A stretch of DNA of 64,000 bases from Clostridiaceae bacterium (GCA_012800435.1 JAAZJH010000072.1:1-64000), one strand, 5' to 3'. Shown: positions 25,992-34,949, counted from the first letter of the stretch. Numbers and translations: made by a program. The notes: generated from the sequence alone by a model not told the origin.

Positions 25992-27113
25992 ATGACAGTC
26001 TTATCTAATATTAAGCTCTTTGACGGTATATGTTTTCGTGATGAGACAGCGATCGCTTTCGATAATGGAGTCATTACGGAGCTGGGAAACATGACAACAG
26101 GTATCGATATGGGGGGACGCATGATGACTCCTGGATTGATCGATCTCCATATACACGGCCAGATGGGCGAAGACAGTATGCGTCCCGGGGGCGTATCACA
26201 TATATCTGCTACACAAGTTCAATTTGGAGTCACATCCTTCTGCCCCACATCTGTCACCAATTCTAACCATGCTATACGTGCTTTTCTAGAAAACGTACGA
26301 CAAGCAATGACTACATCGCAAGGCGCTCGTGTTTTAGGTGCTTATCTGGAAGGACCTTATCTTGACCAATCACTCCGAGGTGTACACGACTCTCGCTTCT
26401 TGAAAGACCCGTTAATTTCACATTATCGTGTGCTTGTTGAAGGCTATGAAGATCTTATTATCCGAATCACGCTCGCACCTGAAAAAACAGGAGGCATGTC
26501 ACTTGTACAGTATCTTGTCAATCAAGGTATTACCGTATCGATTGGACATTCATCGGCCACTGCCGATGAAACAGAGAATGCCATTCACCTTGGAGTGAGC
26601 ACTACGACACATACGTTTAACGCCATGCATCCGCTTCATCACCGACAGCCGGGTGTACTCGGCGTCGCGCTCACTCATCCTGACATTAAACTAGAATTCA
26701 TCGCGGACATGGTTCACATAGATCCTCTGATTGTTGAACTAATTTACAAGGTGAAGGGTGTAGAGGGTTGCTTCTATTGCACAGATTCGATGGAGGCGGC
26801 AGGTATGCCGGACGGCCATTACCGTCTCGGCCCAAGCAACGTCACTGTAGAAAATGGCATTGCGCGAAAAGGCGATCGTTTGGCCGGCAGTACACTTACG
26901 ATGGATCGCGGTCTTCGTCTACTGGTCGAAGAAACGAACATTCCGCTTCATGACGCGCTACGCATGGGAACGTCTAACCCTGCCGACGTCATTGGCCGCT
27001 CTGATCTGGGACGTCTTCTTCCGGGTGCTAAAGCCGACTTCGTACTCTGGGATGAATCGCTCAATGTCAAGGCCACCTACGTTGATGGTCAATGCCTCTA
27101 TCGCGCCGACTAA
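25992..27113 (+). CDS. nagA: N-acetylglucosamine-6-phosphate deacetylase
   Basis: NagA removes acetate from N-acetylglucosamine-6-phosphate to give glucosamine-6-phosphate, linking cell-wall recycling and chitobiose use to glycolysis. The amidohydrolase fold shows MTPGLIDLHIHG (metal site), GAYLEGPYL with its metal-binding Glu, SIGHSSA, THTFNAMHPLHHR, and the catalytic Asp in CTDSMEAAG. All expected residues are present and the length is normal (373 residues). ATG start; the leader carries a TATAAT at 25862-25867. nagB is not in the window. Confidence 0.95.
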   Translation: MTVLSNIKLFDGICFRDETAIAFDNGVITELGNMTTGIDMGGRMMTPGLIDLHIHGQMGEDSMRPGGVSHISATQVQFGVTSFCPTSVTNSNHAIRAFLENVRQAMTTSQGARVLGAYLEGPYLDQSLRGVHDSRFLKDPLISHYRVLVEGYEDLIIRITLAPEKTGGMSLVQYLVNQGITVSIGHSSATADETENAIHLGVSTTTHTFNAMHPLHHRQPGVLGVALTHPDIKLEFIADMVHIDPLIVELIYKVKGVEGCFYCTDSMEAAGMPDGHYRLGPSNVTVENGIARKGDRLAGSTLTMDRGLRLLVEETNIPLHDALRMGTSNPADVIGRSDLGRLLPGAKADFVLWDESLNVKATYVDGQCLYRAD

Positions 27114-27263
27114 CTATTAAAGTATCAAATAAACCATGTTACCATTATTCAAGGTTTCAATAACGGTTAGTAGATAATAATATGTTATACCTAAAGGCAC
27201 AGCATAGTCGTTTTTTCTCTTAAGATATGTAGCAGAGATTTAATGCCTGAAAGAGGAATCACA

Positions 27264-27944
27264 ATGAAAGACCGACATGTTAGAAATCATCCCGCTATTT
27301 CTCTCGCTGATCAGGAAAGGCTAAAAGCTCTACGCGTCTGTGTTGTTGGTTGTGGAGGGCTTGGCGGTTATATCATTGAGTATTTCGCGCGACTAGGCAT
27401 TGGCAGTCTTGTAGTCGTTGACGGCGACACTTTTCAACCCTCCAACCTAAATCGTCAACTCATCTGCACCACAGAAACGATCGGAAAATCTAAAGCCGAC
27501 GTAGCAGCACAGAGAATCCGGATAATTGACTCTGATATAGAAGTGCTCGTTTACAATGAGTTTTTAACAGAGGATAACGGTATCAAAATATTAAAAGATT
27601 GCAATCTTGCGATGGATGCGTTGGACAGTATTCCTTCAAGGTTGCTCCTTGCCAGACTCTGTGATCATCTCGACATCCCCATGATACACGGAGCAATAAA
27701 CGGCTGGAATATGCAAGCTACAGTCTGCATGCCTGGCAGTAAGCGCATCGAAAATATTTATCCGCATAGCGATGGTGATAGCATTAAAACCGATCAGTCA
27801 AATTTAGCATTTACTGCGTCTTTATGTGCTGCCATACAAACGGCAGAAGCAGTTAAAGTACTGCTCGGCAAAAAATCTTCTTTAGAAGATCGACTGCTAA
27901 TCGGAGATCTCAAGGAAATGAAGTTTTTCAACATCGAGATGTAG
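27264..27944 (+). CDS. ThiF/MoeB/HesA-like E1 adenylyltransferase
   Basis: A 226-residue E1-like enzyme. It has the nucleotide loop VVGCGGLGGYI, the DGDTFQPSNLNRQ segment with the conserved Arg and Gln, KADVAAQRI, and the metal/adenylate Asp in MDALDS. Such enzymes adenylate the C-terminal glycine of ThiS or MoaD-type sulfur carriers, or charge tRNA substrates (TcdA). The CxxC zinc pairs common in ThiF and MoeB are absent, and no carrier protein or thiamine/molybdopterin gene lies nearby, so the partner is unknown. I use the ATG at 27264 with GAGGA just upstream rather than the ATG at 27243. Confidence 0.85.
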   Translation: MKDRHVRNHPAISLADQERLKALRVCVVGCGGLGGYIIEYFARLGIGSLVVVDGDTFQPSNLNRQLICTTETIGKSKADVAAQRIRIIDSDIEVLVYNEFLTEDNGIKILKDCNLAMDALDSIPSRLLLARLCDHLDIPMIHGAINGWNMQATVCMPGSKRIENIYPHSDGDSIKTDQSNLAFTASLCAAIQTAEAVKVLLGKKSSLEDRLLIGDLKEMKFFNIEM

Positions 27945-28047
27945 TCATTCGTATGCGTGTGATAAACTAAATGGGCAGTAACGTATAGTAGCCGAATGTC
28001 GCATACAATGACGTCTGTTAAGAAATATTTTATTCGAGGAGTCTGCT

Positions 28048-28989
28048 ATGGATGACAAATTCGAAACAAATAACAACGATTTAGACTCGATTGAACGTCT
28101 TCACGTTGATGTCGATTCAAACGGCATGCTTCAGAAAGCACATAAAAATAGATCAATTAGAGAGAACAATAAGTCCGAAAAAAGTAAGACCGGCCGTGAT
28201 AATTCATCATCTCAGATGCGACACAGGGTAATTCAGGCAGCACTACTCGTTTTGGCTATCGTATTCCTTGTTGCTGGTCTTTACTTTTTTTTCAAACCGA
28301 GAATTGAGCATCGCAACCAGGAGAACGCTGAAGAGGCACTTCACAGTCAACTAAAGGCTCAATTTGATCTCCAAAGCGAGAATACACCTCAAGAAACATT
28401 GCAACTCAACGCCGTCATCACGGTACGAGCAGGGTCGGTTGAAGACGATAACAGCTTCGATCCTGGTGCTGACTATATCTTGCGACCGGGTGAGACGTTG
28501 GATCCGAATCTTCCGGCTCCGACGCAGGCACCGCTTGAAAAAGATAAAATTGTCGAAGTCAAAACGGATAGCATCATGCTCATCCCATACATTCATTTAG
28601 AAGTGCCCGTTGGCACCAACGTCAATCGTACGACACTCGCCATCGTACCGGGTCATATGCCAGGAACACCACATCCCGGAGAAACAGGAATTGCCGTTTA
28701 TTTCGGTCATAATTGGATCTATAAGAAAGATCGTCATTTCAGCCGTCTACGTGAAGTCCCCGTCGGTGAGACTATCGAAATCAAACGTGCCGGCAAGAGT
28801 TTTACATATCGCATCGATTTCTCAGAGGACATCAAACCGGATAAGATTGGTCAGTATGTCTATAGGAAAACAGATCAGTCGCGAATTCTTTTGGTTACTT
28901 GTTATCGTCCTGACGGAAACCGTACCGGTTCAGCACCTTATCGGACGGTAGTCGGTGCCTATCTTGAATCTGTGAAACCGTTAAAATAA
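28048..28989 (+). CDS. Sortase family transpeptidase
   Basis: A 313-residue sortase that joins sorted surface proteins to the cell wall. A charged N-terminal cytoplasmic part is followed by one membrane segment (about 66-87), a linker rich in acidic residues, and the catalytic barrel. The His is in YFGHNW, the Cys in LLVTCYR, and the Arg in PYRTVVG, the expected triad. The class is closest to D or E-like enzymes by length and layout, though I cannot be certain. No LPxTG-type protein is encoded in this window, so the substrates lie elsewhere. ATG start with GAGGAG upstream; a terminator follows. Confidence 0.9.
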   Translation: MDDKFETNNNDLDSIERLHVDVDSNGMLQKAHKNRSIRENNKSEKSKTGRDNSSSQMRHRVIQAALLVLAIVFLVAGLYFFFKPRIEHRNQENAEEALHSQLKAQFDLQSENTPQETLQLNAVITVRAGSVEDDNSFDPGADYILRPGETLDPNLPAPTQAPLEKDKIVEVKTDSIMLIPYIHLEVPVGTNVNRTTLAIVPGHMPGTPHPGETGIAVYFGHNWIYKKDRHFSRLREVPVGETIEIKRAGKSFTYRIDFSEDIKPDKIGQYVYRKTDQSRILLVTCYRPDGNRTGSAPYRTVVGAYLESVKPLK

Positions 28990-29039
28990 ACAGATCTTTA
29001 TATCTACTGATCCGCTGAGTAAATTTCTCTGATGAACAG

Positions 29040-29074
29040 AACGCCTTTTCAATTTACAGAAGAGGCGTTTTTTA
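29040..29074 (+). terminator. Rho-independent terminator after the sortase
   Basis: Arms AACGCCTTTTC and GAAGAGGCGTT close a short loop and are followed by a run of T on the plus strand. Confidence 0.85.
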
Positions 29075-29157
29075 GATATCAAAGATCTCTTATTCTATTA
29101 TTTTAATCGCACGCAGCAAATAACCTATTGCAACGCTATGATGAGAAGGATCGTGTT

Positions 29158-29403
29158 TTATTCCTCGAACAAATCATCGAGAGATAAATCTTCAAGAATA
29201 GTTCCCAAAATAGCAGCTTCTTCTCTTGAAAGTGTAATTCCCTTCCCCATTTTAGTATGATCGGGCGACCAATCACGGATATCCAGTTTCGGATTAGCTC
29301 CATTCCAGCTCACAAAGTTGAGCTCACGATTCCAACCCGATTTCGGACTGCTGGATAGAACCGCTATTTCTTTCTTGATCTCAAAAGTAAATTTGTTAGA
29401 CAA
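29158..29403 (-). CDS. YdbC family PC4-like ssDNA-binding protein
   Basis: A small protein (81 residues) of the YdbC/PC4 family, which binds single-stranded nucleic acid as a dimer. Seen: FEIKKEIAVLSSS at the N terminus, GWNRELNFVSWN, KLDIRDWSP, and a C-terminal helix after the glycine-rich GKGITLS. I place the start at the TTG at 29403, which has AAGGAG eight bases upstream, rather than further upstream within the glgP end. It lies 16 bases after glgP on the same strand and is probably co-transcribed. Confidence 0.85.
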   Translation of the reverse strand: MSNKFTFEIKKEIAVLSSSPKSGWNRELNFVSWNGANPKLDIRDWSPDHTKMGKGITLSREEAAILGTILEDLSLDDLFEE

Positions 29404-29419
29404 GCGTGGACTCCTTTCT

Positions 29420-31798
29420 CTAATCAACAAGTTTGTGGGGTGTGATACGCCAAATATCGGACGCATAATCGCTTACCGTACGATCGGAACTGAAATATCC
29501 GCTCTTGCAGATGTTGACCCAACACTTCTTAGCCCATCCTATCGAATCACGGTAGGATTTGTAAGCGTAGTTGCGTGTATTCCGATAGGCGTCAAAGTCG
29601 CCTAATACGTAAAACGGATCGGCCTTTTCATAGCTTGAACCCTTCAACAGTTTCGTATGCAAGGCTTTGAACATCCCGGTATTTCCGTCGGACAGCGTTC
29701 CGTCTACAAGCAGATCGACAGCGCGTTTTAGACCCTCGATATTTTCATATTGCCAGTATGATGTGTAGAATTTTTTCGTCTCAGGAAAATCTTCAAGTTT
29801 AGGACCGAACATGAAAGCATTCTCTTCGCCGACTCGTTCAACAATTTCAAGATTCGCGCCGTCATAAGTGCCAATCGTCAGCGCACCGTTCATCATGAAT
29901 TTCATATTGCCGGTGCCGGAAGCTTCCATTCCGACTGTTGAAATTTGTTCTGAAAGATCTGCCGCAGGAAAGAGACTTTCCGCTAACGACACGTTGTAGT
30001 TATGCATGAAAACGACGCGAAGCTTCTCATTCACTTCGAGGTCATCGTTGACCATACGCGCCACCTCATTAATAAACTTGATGGTCGCCTTAGCTAGAAA
30101 ATAGCCGGGAGCTGCCTTTGCGCCAAAAATATACGCGACAGGCTGTACATTTCGGTTTGGATTGTCTTTAAGCTTAAGATAGCGATCACAAATTTCAAGC
30201 GCATTCAGAAGTTGACGCTTATATTCATGAAGTCGCTTGATTTGTATATCGAAGAGAAAATTAGTATCCAGTTCAATGCCTTCACGTTCTTTGATCAGTT
30301 CAATGAGGTTCTCTTTGTTTTCCTTTTTAACCTCTAATAAATTGCGCATCTCGGTCGTATCTTCAGCAATAGGGAGAAGTTCCTCAAGGTCTTTCATGTT
30401 TGTAATCCACTCGTCAGAACCATAAAGTCGCGTTAACATCGCAGAAAGATTCGGTGAGCAAAGATTGAGCCAACGTCTTGGTGTCACACCGTTTGTTTTG
30501 TTGGAAAATTTATTCGGCCACCATGCGTTAAATTCTTTGAAAACACGGTTCTTTAAAATATTGCTGTGAATTTTCGCCACGCCGTTAACCGAATAACAGG
30601 TATACACCGCAAGCAGCGCCATGTGTATTTTTCCATCATGAATGGGCGAAAGGTGCTGTATCTCATCTGAGTTATATCCCTTAAAACGAGCTTCATTCTC
30701 AAACTGCTTGCTGATTCTCTCAATGATTTCGAGGATGCGTGGAAAAAGGAACCTGAAAATCTCAATATCCCATTTTTCGAGTGCCTCTTGAAGAATCGTA
30801 TGATTAGTGAACGCGAATGTCTTAGTCACAATGGACCACGCTTCCTCCCAGCTCTGCTGATTTTCATCAATCAGCAGTCGCATGAGTTCCGGGATAGCTA
30901 ACACCGGGTGCGTGTCATTAAGATGAATCATATTTTTCTCAGAAAACTTTGAGAAATCATAACCGTGCTGATCTCGATACTGACGTACGATCGTCTGGAG
31001 TGCAGCAGATACAAAGAAATATTGCTGGCGAACGCGCAATACTTTTCCATCATATGAAGTGTCGTTTGGATAAAGTACGCGGCAAATATCCTGAACACGG
31101 TTTCGCATGATCACAGCATCGTCAAAACGCTGTGAATTAAACAGATTGAAGTCAAATTCTTCCGCCTCTTCCACTTTCCAGAGGCGAAGAGTATTGACGT
31201 TGCGTGTATGATATCCCGTTATAGGCAGATCCATCGGTACAGCGTAGACGTCCATATCGTTAAAATGTACGCGCACTTGATCCTCACGACGAGCTACCAT
31301 GAACGGATAAGGCATCTCCATCCAAGCATCCGGGTACTCTTTCTGATTGCCATGATCTATTTCCTGACGAAAAAGACCAAAACGGTACAAAAGACCCTGA
31401 CCCATCACAGGCAGGTTCATCGTAGCCGCTGAATCAAGAAAACACGCTGCCAAACGACCAAGTCCGCCGTTGCCCAACGCCGGATCCGTCTCCTCATTCA
31501 GAACCGAATCAAAATCAAAACCGTCCTCTTCGACGACTTGTCGTACGCTGTCCAGAAGATCACGATTGATTAAGTTGTTGAGCAGACTGCGACCAACAAG
31601 AAATTCCGCTGAGAAGTAGTAAGTCATCCTTTGAGTCGCGTAGTGTTCACGAGTCGCTTCCCAATCAGGACCGATATTTCCCATTATCACTCGTGATAGC
31701 GCTGTCCAATATTCATGCTCACTGGCGTTTTGAACGCTTTTACCAAACTCTGCAAAAAGCAGCGTCTGTATTCCTTTTTTAATTTCTTTAATTTTCAT
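29420..31798 (-). CDS. glgP: Glycogen/maltodextrin phosphorylase
   Basis: GlgP cleaves alpha-1,4 glucans with phosphate to release glucose-1-phosphate, using pyridoxal phosphate. The sequence shows YFSAEFLVGRSL, the DPALGNGGLGRLAACF glycine-rich segment, HLNDTHPVLAIPELMR, TNHT, the KTNGVTPRRW region, the catalytic KRLHEYKRQ, and the PLP-lysine region MEASGTGNMKFMMNGALTIGT. I start it at the ATG at 31798 because an extended -10 promoter at 31866-31874 lies inside the longer open frame, so the frame from 31885 would begin before its own transcript. The 792-residue length is normal. Confidence 0.93.
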   Translation of the reverse strand: MKIKEIKKGIQTLLFAEFGKSVQNASEHEYWTALSRVIMGNIGPDWEATREHYATQRMTYYFSAEFLVGRSLLNNLINRDLLDSVRQVVEEDGFDFDSVLNEETDPALGNGGLGRLAACFLDSAATMNLPVMGQGLLYRFGLFRQEIDHGNQKEYPDAWMEMPYPFMVARREDQVRVHFNDMDVYAVPMDLPITGYHTRNVNTLRLWKVEEAEEFDFNLFNSQRFDDAVIMRNRVQDICRVLYPNDTSYDGKVLRVRQQYFFVSAALQTIVRQYRDQHGYDFSKFSEKNMIHLNDTHPVLAIPELMRLLIDENQQSWEEAWSIVTKTFAFTNHTILQEALEKWDIEIFRFLFPRILEIIERISKQFENEARFKGYNSDEIQHLSPIHDGKIHMALLAVYTCYSVNGVAKIHSNILKNRVFKEFNAWWPNKFSNKTNGVTPRRWLNLCSPNLSAMLTRLYGSDEWITNMKDLEELLPIAEDTTEMRNLLEVKKENKENLIELIKEREGIELDTNFLFDIQIKRLHEYKRQLLNALEICDRYLKLKDNPNRNVQPVAYIFGAKAAPGYFLAKATIKFINEVARMVNDDLEVNEKLRVVFMHNYNVSLAESLFPAADLSEQISTVGMEASGTGNMKFMMNGALTIGTYDGANLEIVERVGEENAFMFGPKLEDFPETKKFYTSYWQYENIEGLKRAVDLLVDGTLSDGNTGMFKALHTKLLKGSSYEKADPFYVLGDFDAYRNTRNYAYKSYRDSIGWAKKCWVNICKSGYFSSDRTVSDYASDIWRITPHKLVD

Positions 31799-31810
31799 AT
31801 GAGTGTATTT

Positions 31811-31828
31811 TGGGCAACGTTTTGCCCA
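31811..31828 (-). promoter_or_regulatory. Hairpin between ribosome site and glgP start
   Basis: TGGGCAA and TTGCCCA pair perfectly around a 4-base loop in the glgP leader. A purine-rich GGGAGGGG lies just before it and the ATG 12 bases after, so the hairpin would bring a distant ribosome site into range or hide it. Confidence 0.5.
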
Positions 31829-31865
31829 CCCCTCCCTATTTATGCCTTTACTGATGCCGTCGCCT

Positions 31866-31894
31866 ATTATAGCAGAAGACGACATTTTCTCGAA
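31866..31894 (-). promoter_or_regulatory. Promoter of glgP
   Basis: The minus strand reads TTCGAG, a 17-base spacer ending in TGC, then TATAAT (extended -10). The start of transcription would fall near 31859, giving a leader of about 60 bases. Confidence 0.6.
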
Positions 31895-32153
31895 TGTTAT
31901 CTTTCATTAAATCCTCTAAGATGAAAAACGCATTTATCGTACGCTTTTACAGATCAAAAATCTTGTAGACACTGAAACTCCTTAATTTTCGGTTATCCCA
32001 TTTAGATTCAAGATACGAAATTACTTTTGTGCTTTATTACAGACAAATTCGTCTCTTAATCGTGCTCCTCTCTCGCACATTTTGACTGATAAAGAGGGTT
32101 AATAAGGGTTTACATATATATTCTTTGGTCAGTGAATTCAAGATAATGATGAT

Positions 32154-32711
32154 ATGCAATCACAGATGTTGACTCTAACGTATGTTCTTCGGAGAACCAC
32201 AGAAATGGGTATGTTCTTATTTGCTCTTGTTCTGTCATGGCAGGATATCCGATCACGTCAAGTGACGGGGAAAGCGCTTTTTACATTCACACTCTTCAGT
32301 CTGTTTAACGCTCTCCTGACGCCTGTAAAGTATTGGCTACAGTTTGCTGCTGGTGCCGCCGCAGCAGGTCTTTCTATGCTGGTTGCTGCACGCTTATCAT
32401 TCTGCATGTCAGATCGTGAAATGATCGGGAATGGTGACGTATGGTTTGCATTTGCTACTGCTCTGACCTCGGGTGGTATATCGAACGCATTTGAGATGCT
32501 TGCATCAGCATTTCTTCTCGCTCTTCTGCCGGCCATTTTTGTAGTCATCCGTTTCATTTATCAAAGTTTTAATAAAAAGGATAAAATAGGAGAAAATCCA
32601 GACCCATGTCAAGAATCACTTCGCGACATTATAAGATATGAAATTCCCTTTATTCCTTTTCTCGCAATCTCATTGTTAATTATTCGTACGAAAACGGGAC
32701 ACTCATTTTAG
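32154..32711 (+). CDS. A24 family prepilin peptidase-like membrane protein
   Basis: A 185-residue polytopic membrane protein with the hallmarks of small type IV prepilin peptidases (CpaA/TadV type): a first catalytic Asp in WQDIRSRQV (about residue 28) and the second in the G-x-G-D motif GNGDVWF (about 85), then IPFIPFLAIS near the end. These enzymes cut leader peptides from type IV or Tad pilins. It lacks the N-terminal methylase domain. No pilin, ATPase or secretin-like gene is near, so it is an orphan here. ATG start with no strong ribosome site; two tandem copies of AGGGAGACTTT follow the stop codon. Confidence 0.7.
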   Translation: MQSQMLTLTYVLRRTTEMGMFLFALVLSWQDIRSRQVTGKALFTFTLFSLFNALLTPVKYWLQFAAGAAAAGLSMLVAARLSFCMSDREMIGNGDVWFAFATALTSGGISNAFEMLASAFLLALLPAIFVVIRFIYQSFNKKDKIGENPDPCQESLRDIIRYEIPFIPFLAISLLIIRTKTGHSF

Positions 32712-32733
32712 GGAGACTTTTTAGGGAGACTTT
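32710..32733. repeat. Short tandem repeat at a stop codon
   Basis: AGGGAGACTTT occurs twice in tandem, beginning inside the stop codon of the prepilin peptidase gene. Confidence 0.6.
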
Positions 32734-32753
32734 GTATCATCCAAAAACAAATT

Positions 32754-33803
32754 TTAAGTTGAAAATAAGAATGCACCTGCGAACAAGGCCGTCACAAGAA
32801 TCAGGGTTAGTATGATTGTCATAAAACGACGAGCGCCGCTGCGTTCAGAGGCAAGCACAGTACGTCCCCTGAGGGCTTCATGCTGTTTTAAACGGGCATC
32901 AAGTCCTTGGATAAAAGCAATCGGCGCAATGAGTAAAAGCGAAAGAAAAAGTAGACAGGTTATAAGGAAAACACGATATTGCGCGTCATCCATGGTAATA
33001 CTCGAAAAGATCGTTGTTCCAACGATACCATACACCCGTCCGGACATGAGCAATGAAAAATTGTAGCCTGCGCTTGTTAACGAAGAGGCAACAAGCGAAT
33101 CACAACTTAGTCTAACCCACGATGATATTAATGAGCCAAACGCAATTAAAACAAAACCTGATGTGTCAAATAGAGCTAACGGCAGCAAAATAGCGATTTG
33201 AAAAGATGACAGACGAGGACCCGCTCCCTCCAGAAGTCCGGGTTGGACTAATCCACGAAGAAAAAATTCCAGCGCTGTCGCCGGCACTAAAACTGTTGCT
33301 AAAAAAACCAGAAATGAAATAACGAATGAGCGGTCAAGCAACGTTTGTCCAATATAAAGATAGGATGGAATCGCTACATATTGAGCAGCTGTCGCCACCC
33401 ATGACACCAGCAATTCACGTATGCACCATACCGCCATCGCTGATAAAATGCCTAATATCGGAGCGAACAGAAAAGACCAGCGGTTACGTGCACTTCCCAG
33501 GATCAACTGAGTCGGAGGCTTCACAACAAGAAGTATGACCGACGCCGTAACAAGCGGAATAAATCCCATGACAATCAAAGTGTTTACAATGCCGACAAAG
33601 GAGGTGCCAGCTACGCCTCCGGAAGAAATCAAGCCTTTCTTTTTTAAAATAAAAAATATGAATGAGAGAATACAAAAAACGCTTAATCCGATCAACGCAA
33701 ACGGATAAAGTCGCCGCCGTTCATTTTGCAGACGAATATTTCGTCGCCGCTCGATATCTATCACACGTAAATTAGCTCGCGGTTTTTCAGACATTGGTTT
33801 CAC
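32754..33803 (-). CDS. CPBP-like polytopic membrane protein, protease motifs degenerate
   Basis: A 349-residue membrane protein with a basic N terminus and about eight hydrophobic segments. The middle resembles the CPBP/Abi intramembrane metalloprotease family: ALEFFLRG (177-184) aligns with the E-E-x3-R-G motif, but only the second Glu (179) and the Arg (183) remain, and the first Glu is Leu. The later His motifs are not seen (LALFDTSG and the SAGYN segment keep only Asp and Asn). So the catalytic set appears incomplete, and I infer a non-proteolytic or altered role. Starts at a GTG at 33803 or an ATG at 33794. It follows mltG by nine bases, suggesting a joint envelope function. Confidence 0.55.
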   Translation of the reverse strand: MKPMSEKPRANLRVIDIERRRNIRLQNERRRLYPFALIGLSVFCILSFIFFILKKKGLISSGGVAGTSFVGIVNTLIVMGFIPLVTASVILLVVKPPTQLILGSARNRWSFLFAPILGILSAMAVWCIRELLVSWVATAAQYVAIPSYLYIGQTLLDRSFVISFLVFLATVLVPATALEFFLRGLVQPGLLEGAGPRLSSFQIAILLPLALFDTSGFVLIAFGSLISSWVRLSCDSLVASSLTSAGYNFSLLMSGRVYGIVGTTIFSSITMDDAQYRVFLITCLLFLSLLLIAPIAFIQGLDARLKQHEALRGRTVLASERSGARRFMTIILTLILVTALFAGAFLFST

Positions 33804-33812
33804 AACACCACA

Positions 33813-34949
33813 CTATGGCGCAGCGCTGTATTGCGCAACTTTGGCATCATGCTCAGCTGCCGTCTTCGAAAAGTCATTCGTACCGTCACCACGTGCACAG
33901 AAAAAGAAATACTGACCTGCACCTGACCAGGTGCGGTCGGTGGCTGGCCAGAGGACACCCTCAATGGCAACTAGGCCGGGTGAATTAATTGGGCCGGGCG
34001 GAAGACCTGCATGACTATACGTGTTATAAAGGCTGTCGCTGTAACGATCGATATCGTCGTGAAAAATCCACAACCGCGCACTTTTTCCTTCTTCTTTTCG
34101 AAGATAATTGATCGTCGCGCAGGATTGAAGCGGCATTCCTTGTTCAAGACGATTCATGAAGACGCGAGCTATCTTAGGCATCTCGACAATTGGGCCCTCT
34201 TGCTGTACGACGGACGCCAATGTCAAGACTTCATCTATTGTCATTCCGATCTTTGCCGCTCGATCCAGATAATCGCCCTGTCGGAGTCGATATTCGGTAT
34301 TGCTAAGAAATGTACGAATGATCTGTTGTTCTGTCGCGTTGATATCAAACCGGTAAGTGTCCGGCCAAAGATACCCCTGAAGAAGCCACTCGCGACCGGG
34401 CTTTGCTTCAATCTGCCGGATAAACGAAAAATCCATGAAAAGACTTGGCTGATCCATCATCATGTCGAGTAATTCAGGATTAAAGCGCATACCGGCATCG
34501 AGTAATTTCATTTTAATATCGAGGTATGTCATACCCTCATAGATCGTAACTGTCACAGGTTCAGGTTGATTCGTAAGCAAAACCATAATTTCATCGTACG
34601 AAAGGCCGGGAACGAGGTAATGGGTGCCGTACTTGTATTCACCATCGAAACCGTTAAATTTTGAAATCAGCTTAAATGCCAAGAGATTGGATATCAGACC
34701 TTTGTCAATCAGAATCTCACCGATGATCTCTGAATCAGCCTGCTGAGGTATATAAACCTCAACTGCATTCGGCGTATCCTTCGTGATTGGAGAAAAGCCG
34801 TGCTCGTCAAATCGGCTTCGAAGATTCGCAAATCGTTCATCCTGTTTGCGGACATAGCGATACCCTGTGATAAAGCCAGCGACCACAAAACTTGAGATTA
34901 GCAGAATCACTATAAGAACAACGATCGATTTTGTGACGTTGCGAGTCAT
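33813..34949 (-). CDS. mltG: Endolytic murein transglycosylase MltG
   Basis: MltG cuts nascent glycan strands at the membrane and helps set their length. It has one N-terminal membrane segment (about 8-30), a LysM-like part containing VTIYEGMTYLDIK, and the YceG catalytic domain: LASVVQQEG with the catalytic Glu in QEG, RVFMNRLEQGMPLQSCATINY, YNTYSHAGLPPGPI, and FFFCARGDGTNDF. The usual DPT in the second motif is CAT here, a mild deviation. It lies upstream of the CPBP-like gene on the same strand. Confidence 0.92.
   Translation of the reverse strand: MTRNVTKSIVVLIVILLISSFVVAGFITGYRYVRKQDERFANLRSRFDEHGFSPITKDTPNAVEVYIPQQADSEIIGEILIDKGLISNLLAFKLISKFNGFDGEYKYGTHYLVPGLSYDEIMVLLTNQPEPVTVTIYEGMTYLDIKMKLLDAGMRFNPELLDMMMDQPSLFMDFSFIRQIEAKPGREWLLQGYLWPDTYRFDINATEQQIIRTFLSNTEYRLRQGDYLDRAAKIGMTIDEVLTLASVVQQEGPIVEMPKIARVFMNRLEQGMPLQSCATINYLRKEEGKSARLWIFHDDIDRYSDSLYNTYSHAGLPPGPINSPGLVAIEGVLWPATDRTWSGAGQYFFFCARGDGTNDFSKTAAEHDAKVAQYSAAP

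Noticed and set aside
29040-29074. Bidirectional terminator also serving ydbC and glgP
   Set aside because: The minus strand has no T-run after the stem; only the plus-strand orientation fits.
31799-31885. N-terminal extension of glycogen phosphorylase
   Set aside because: A promoter -10 box lies inside it and the family start matches the later ATG.
33813-34949. MltG appears to lack the catalytic Glu because IVEKET reads VVQQEG
   Set aside because: Counting against the E. coli protein shows the catalytic residue is the second Glu (in KET), which is kept here in QEG. The enzyme is probably active.
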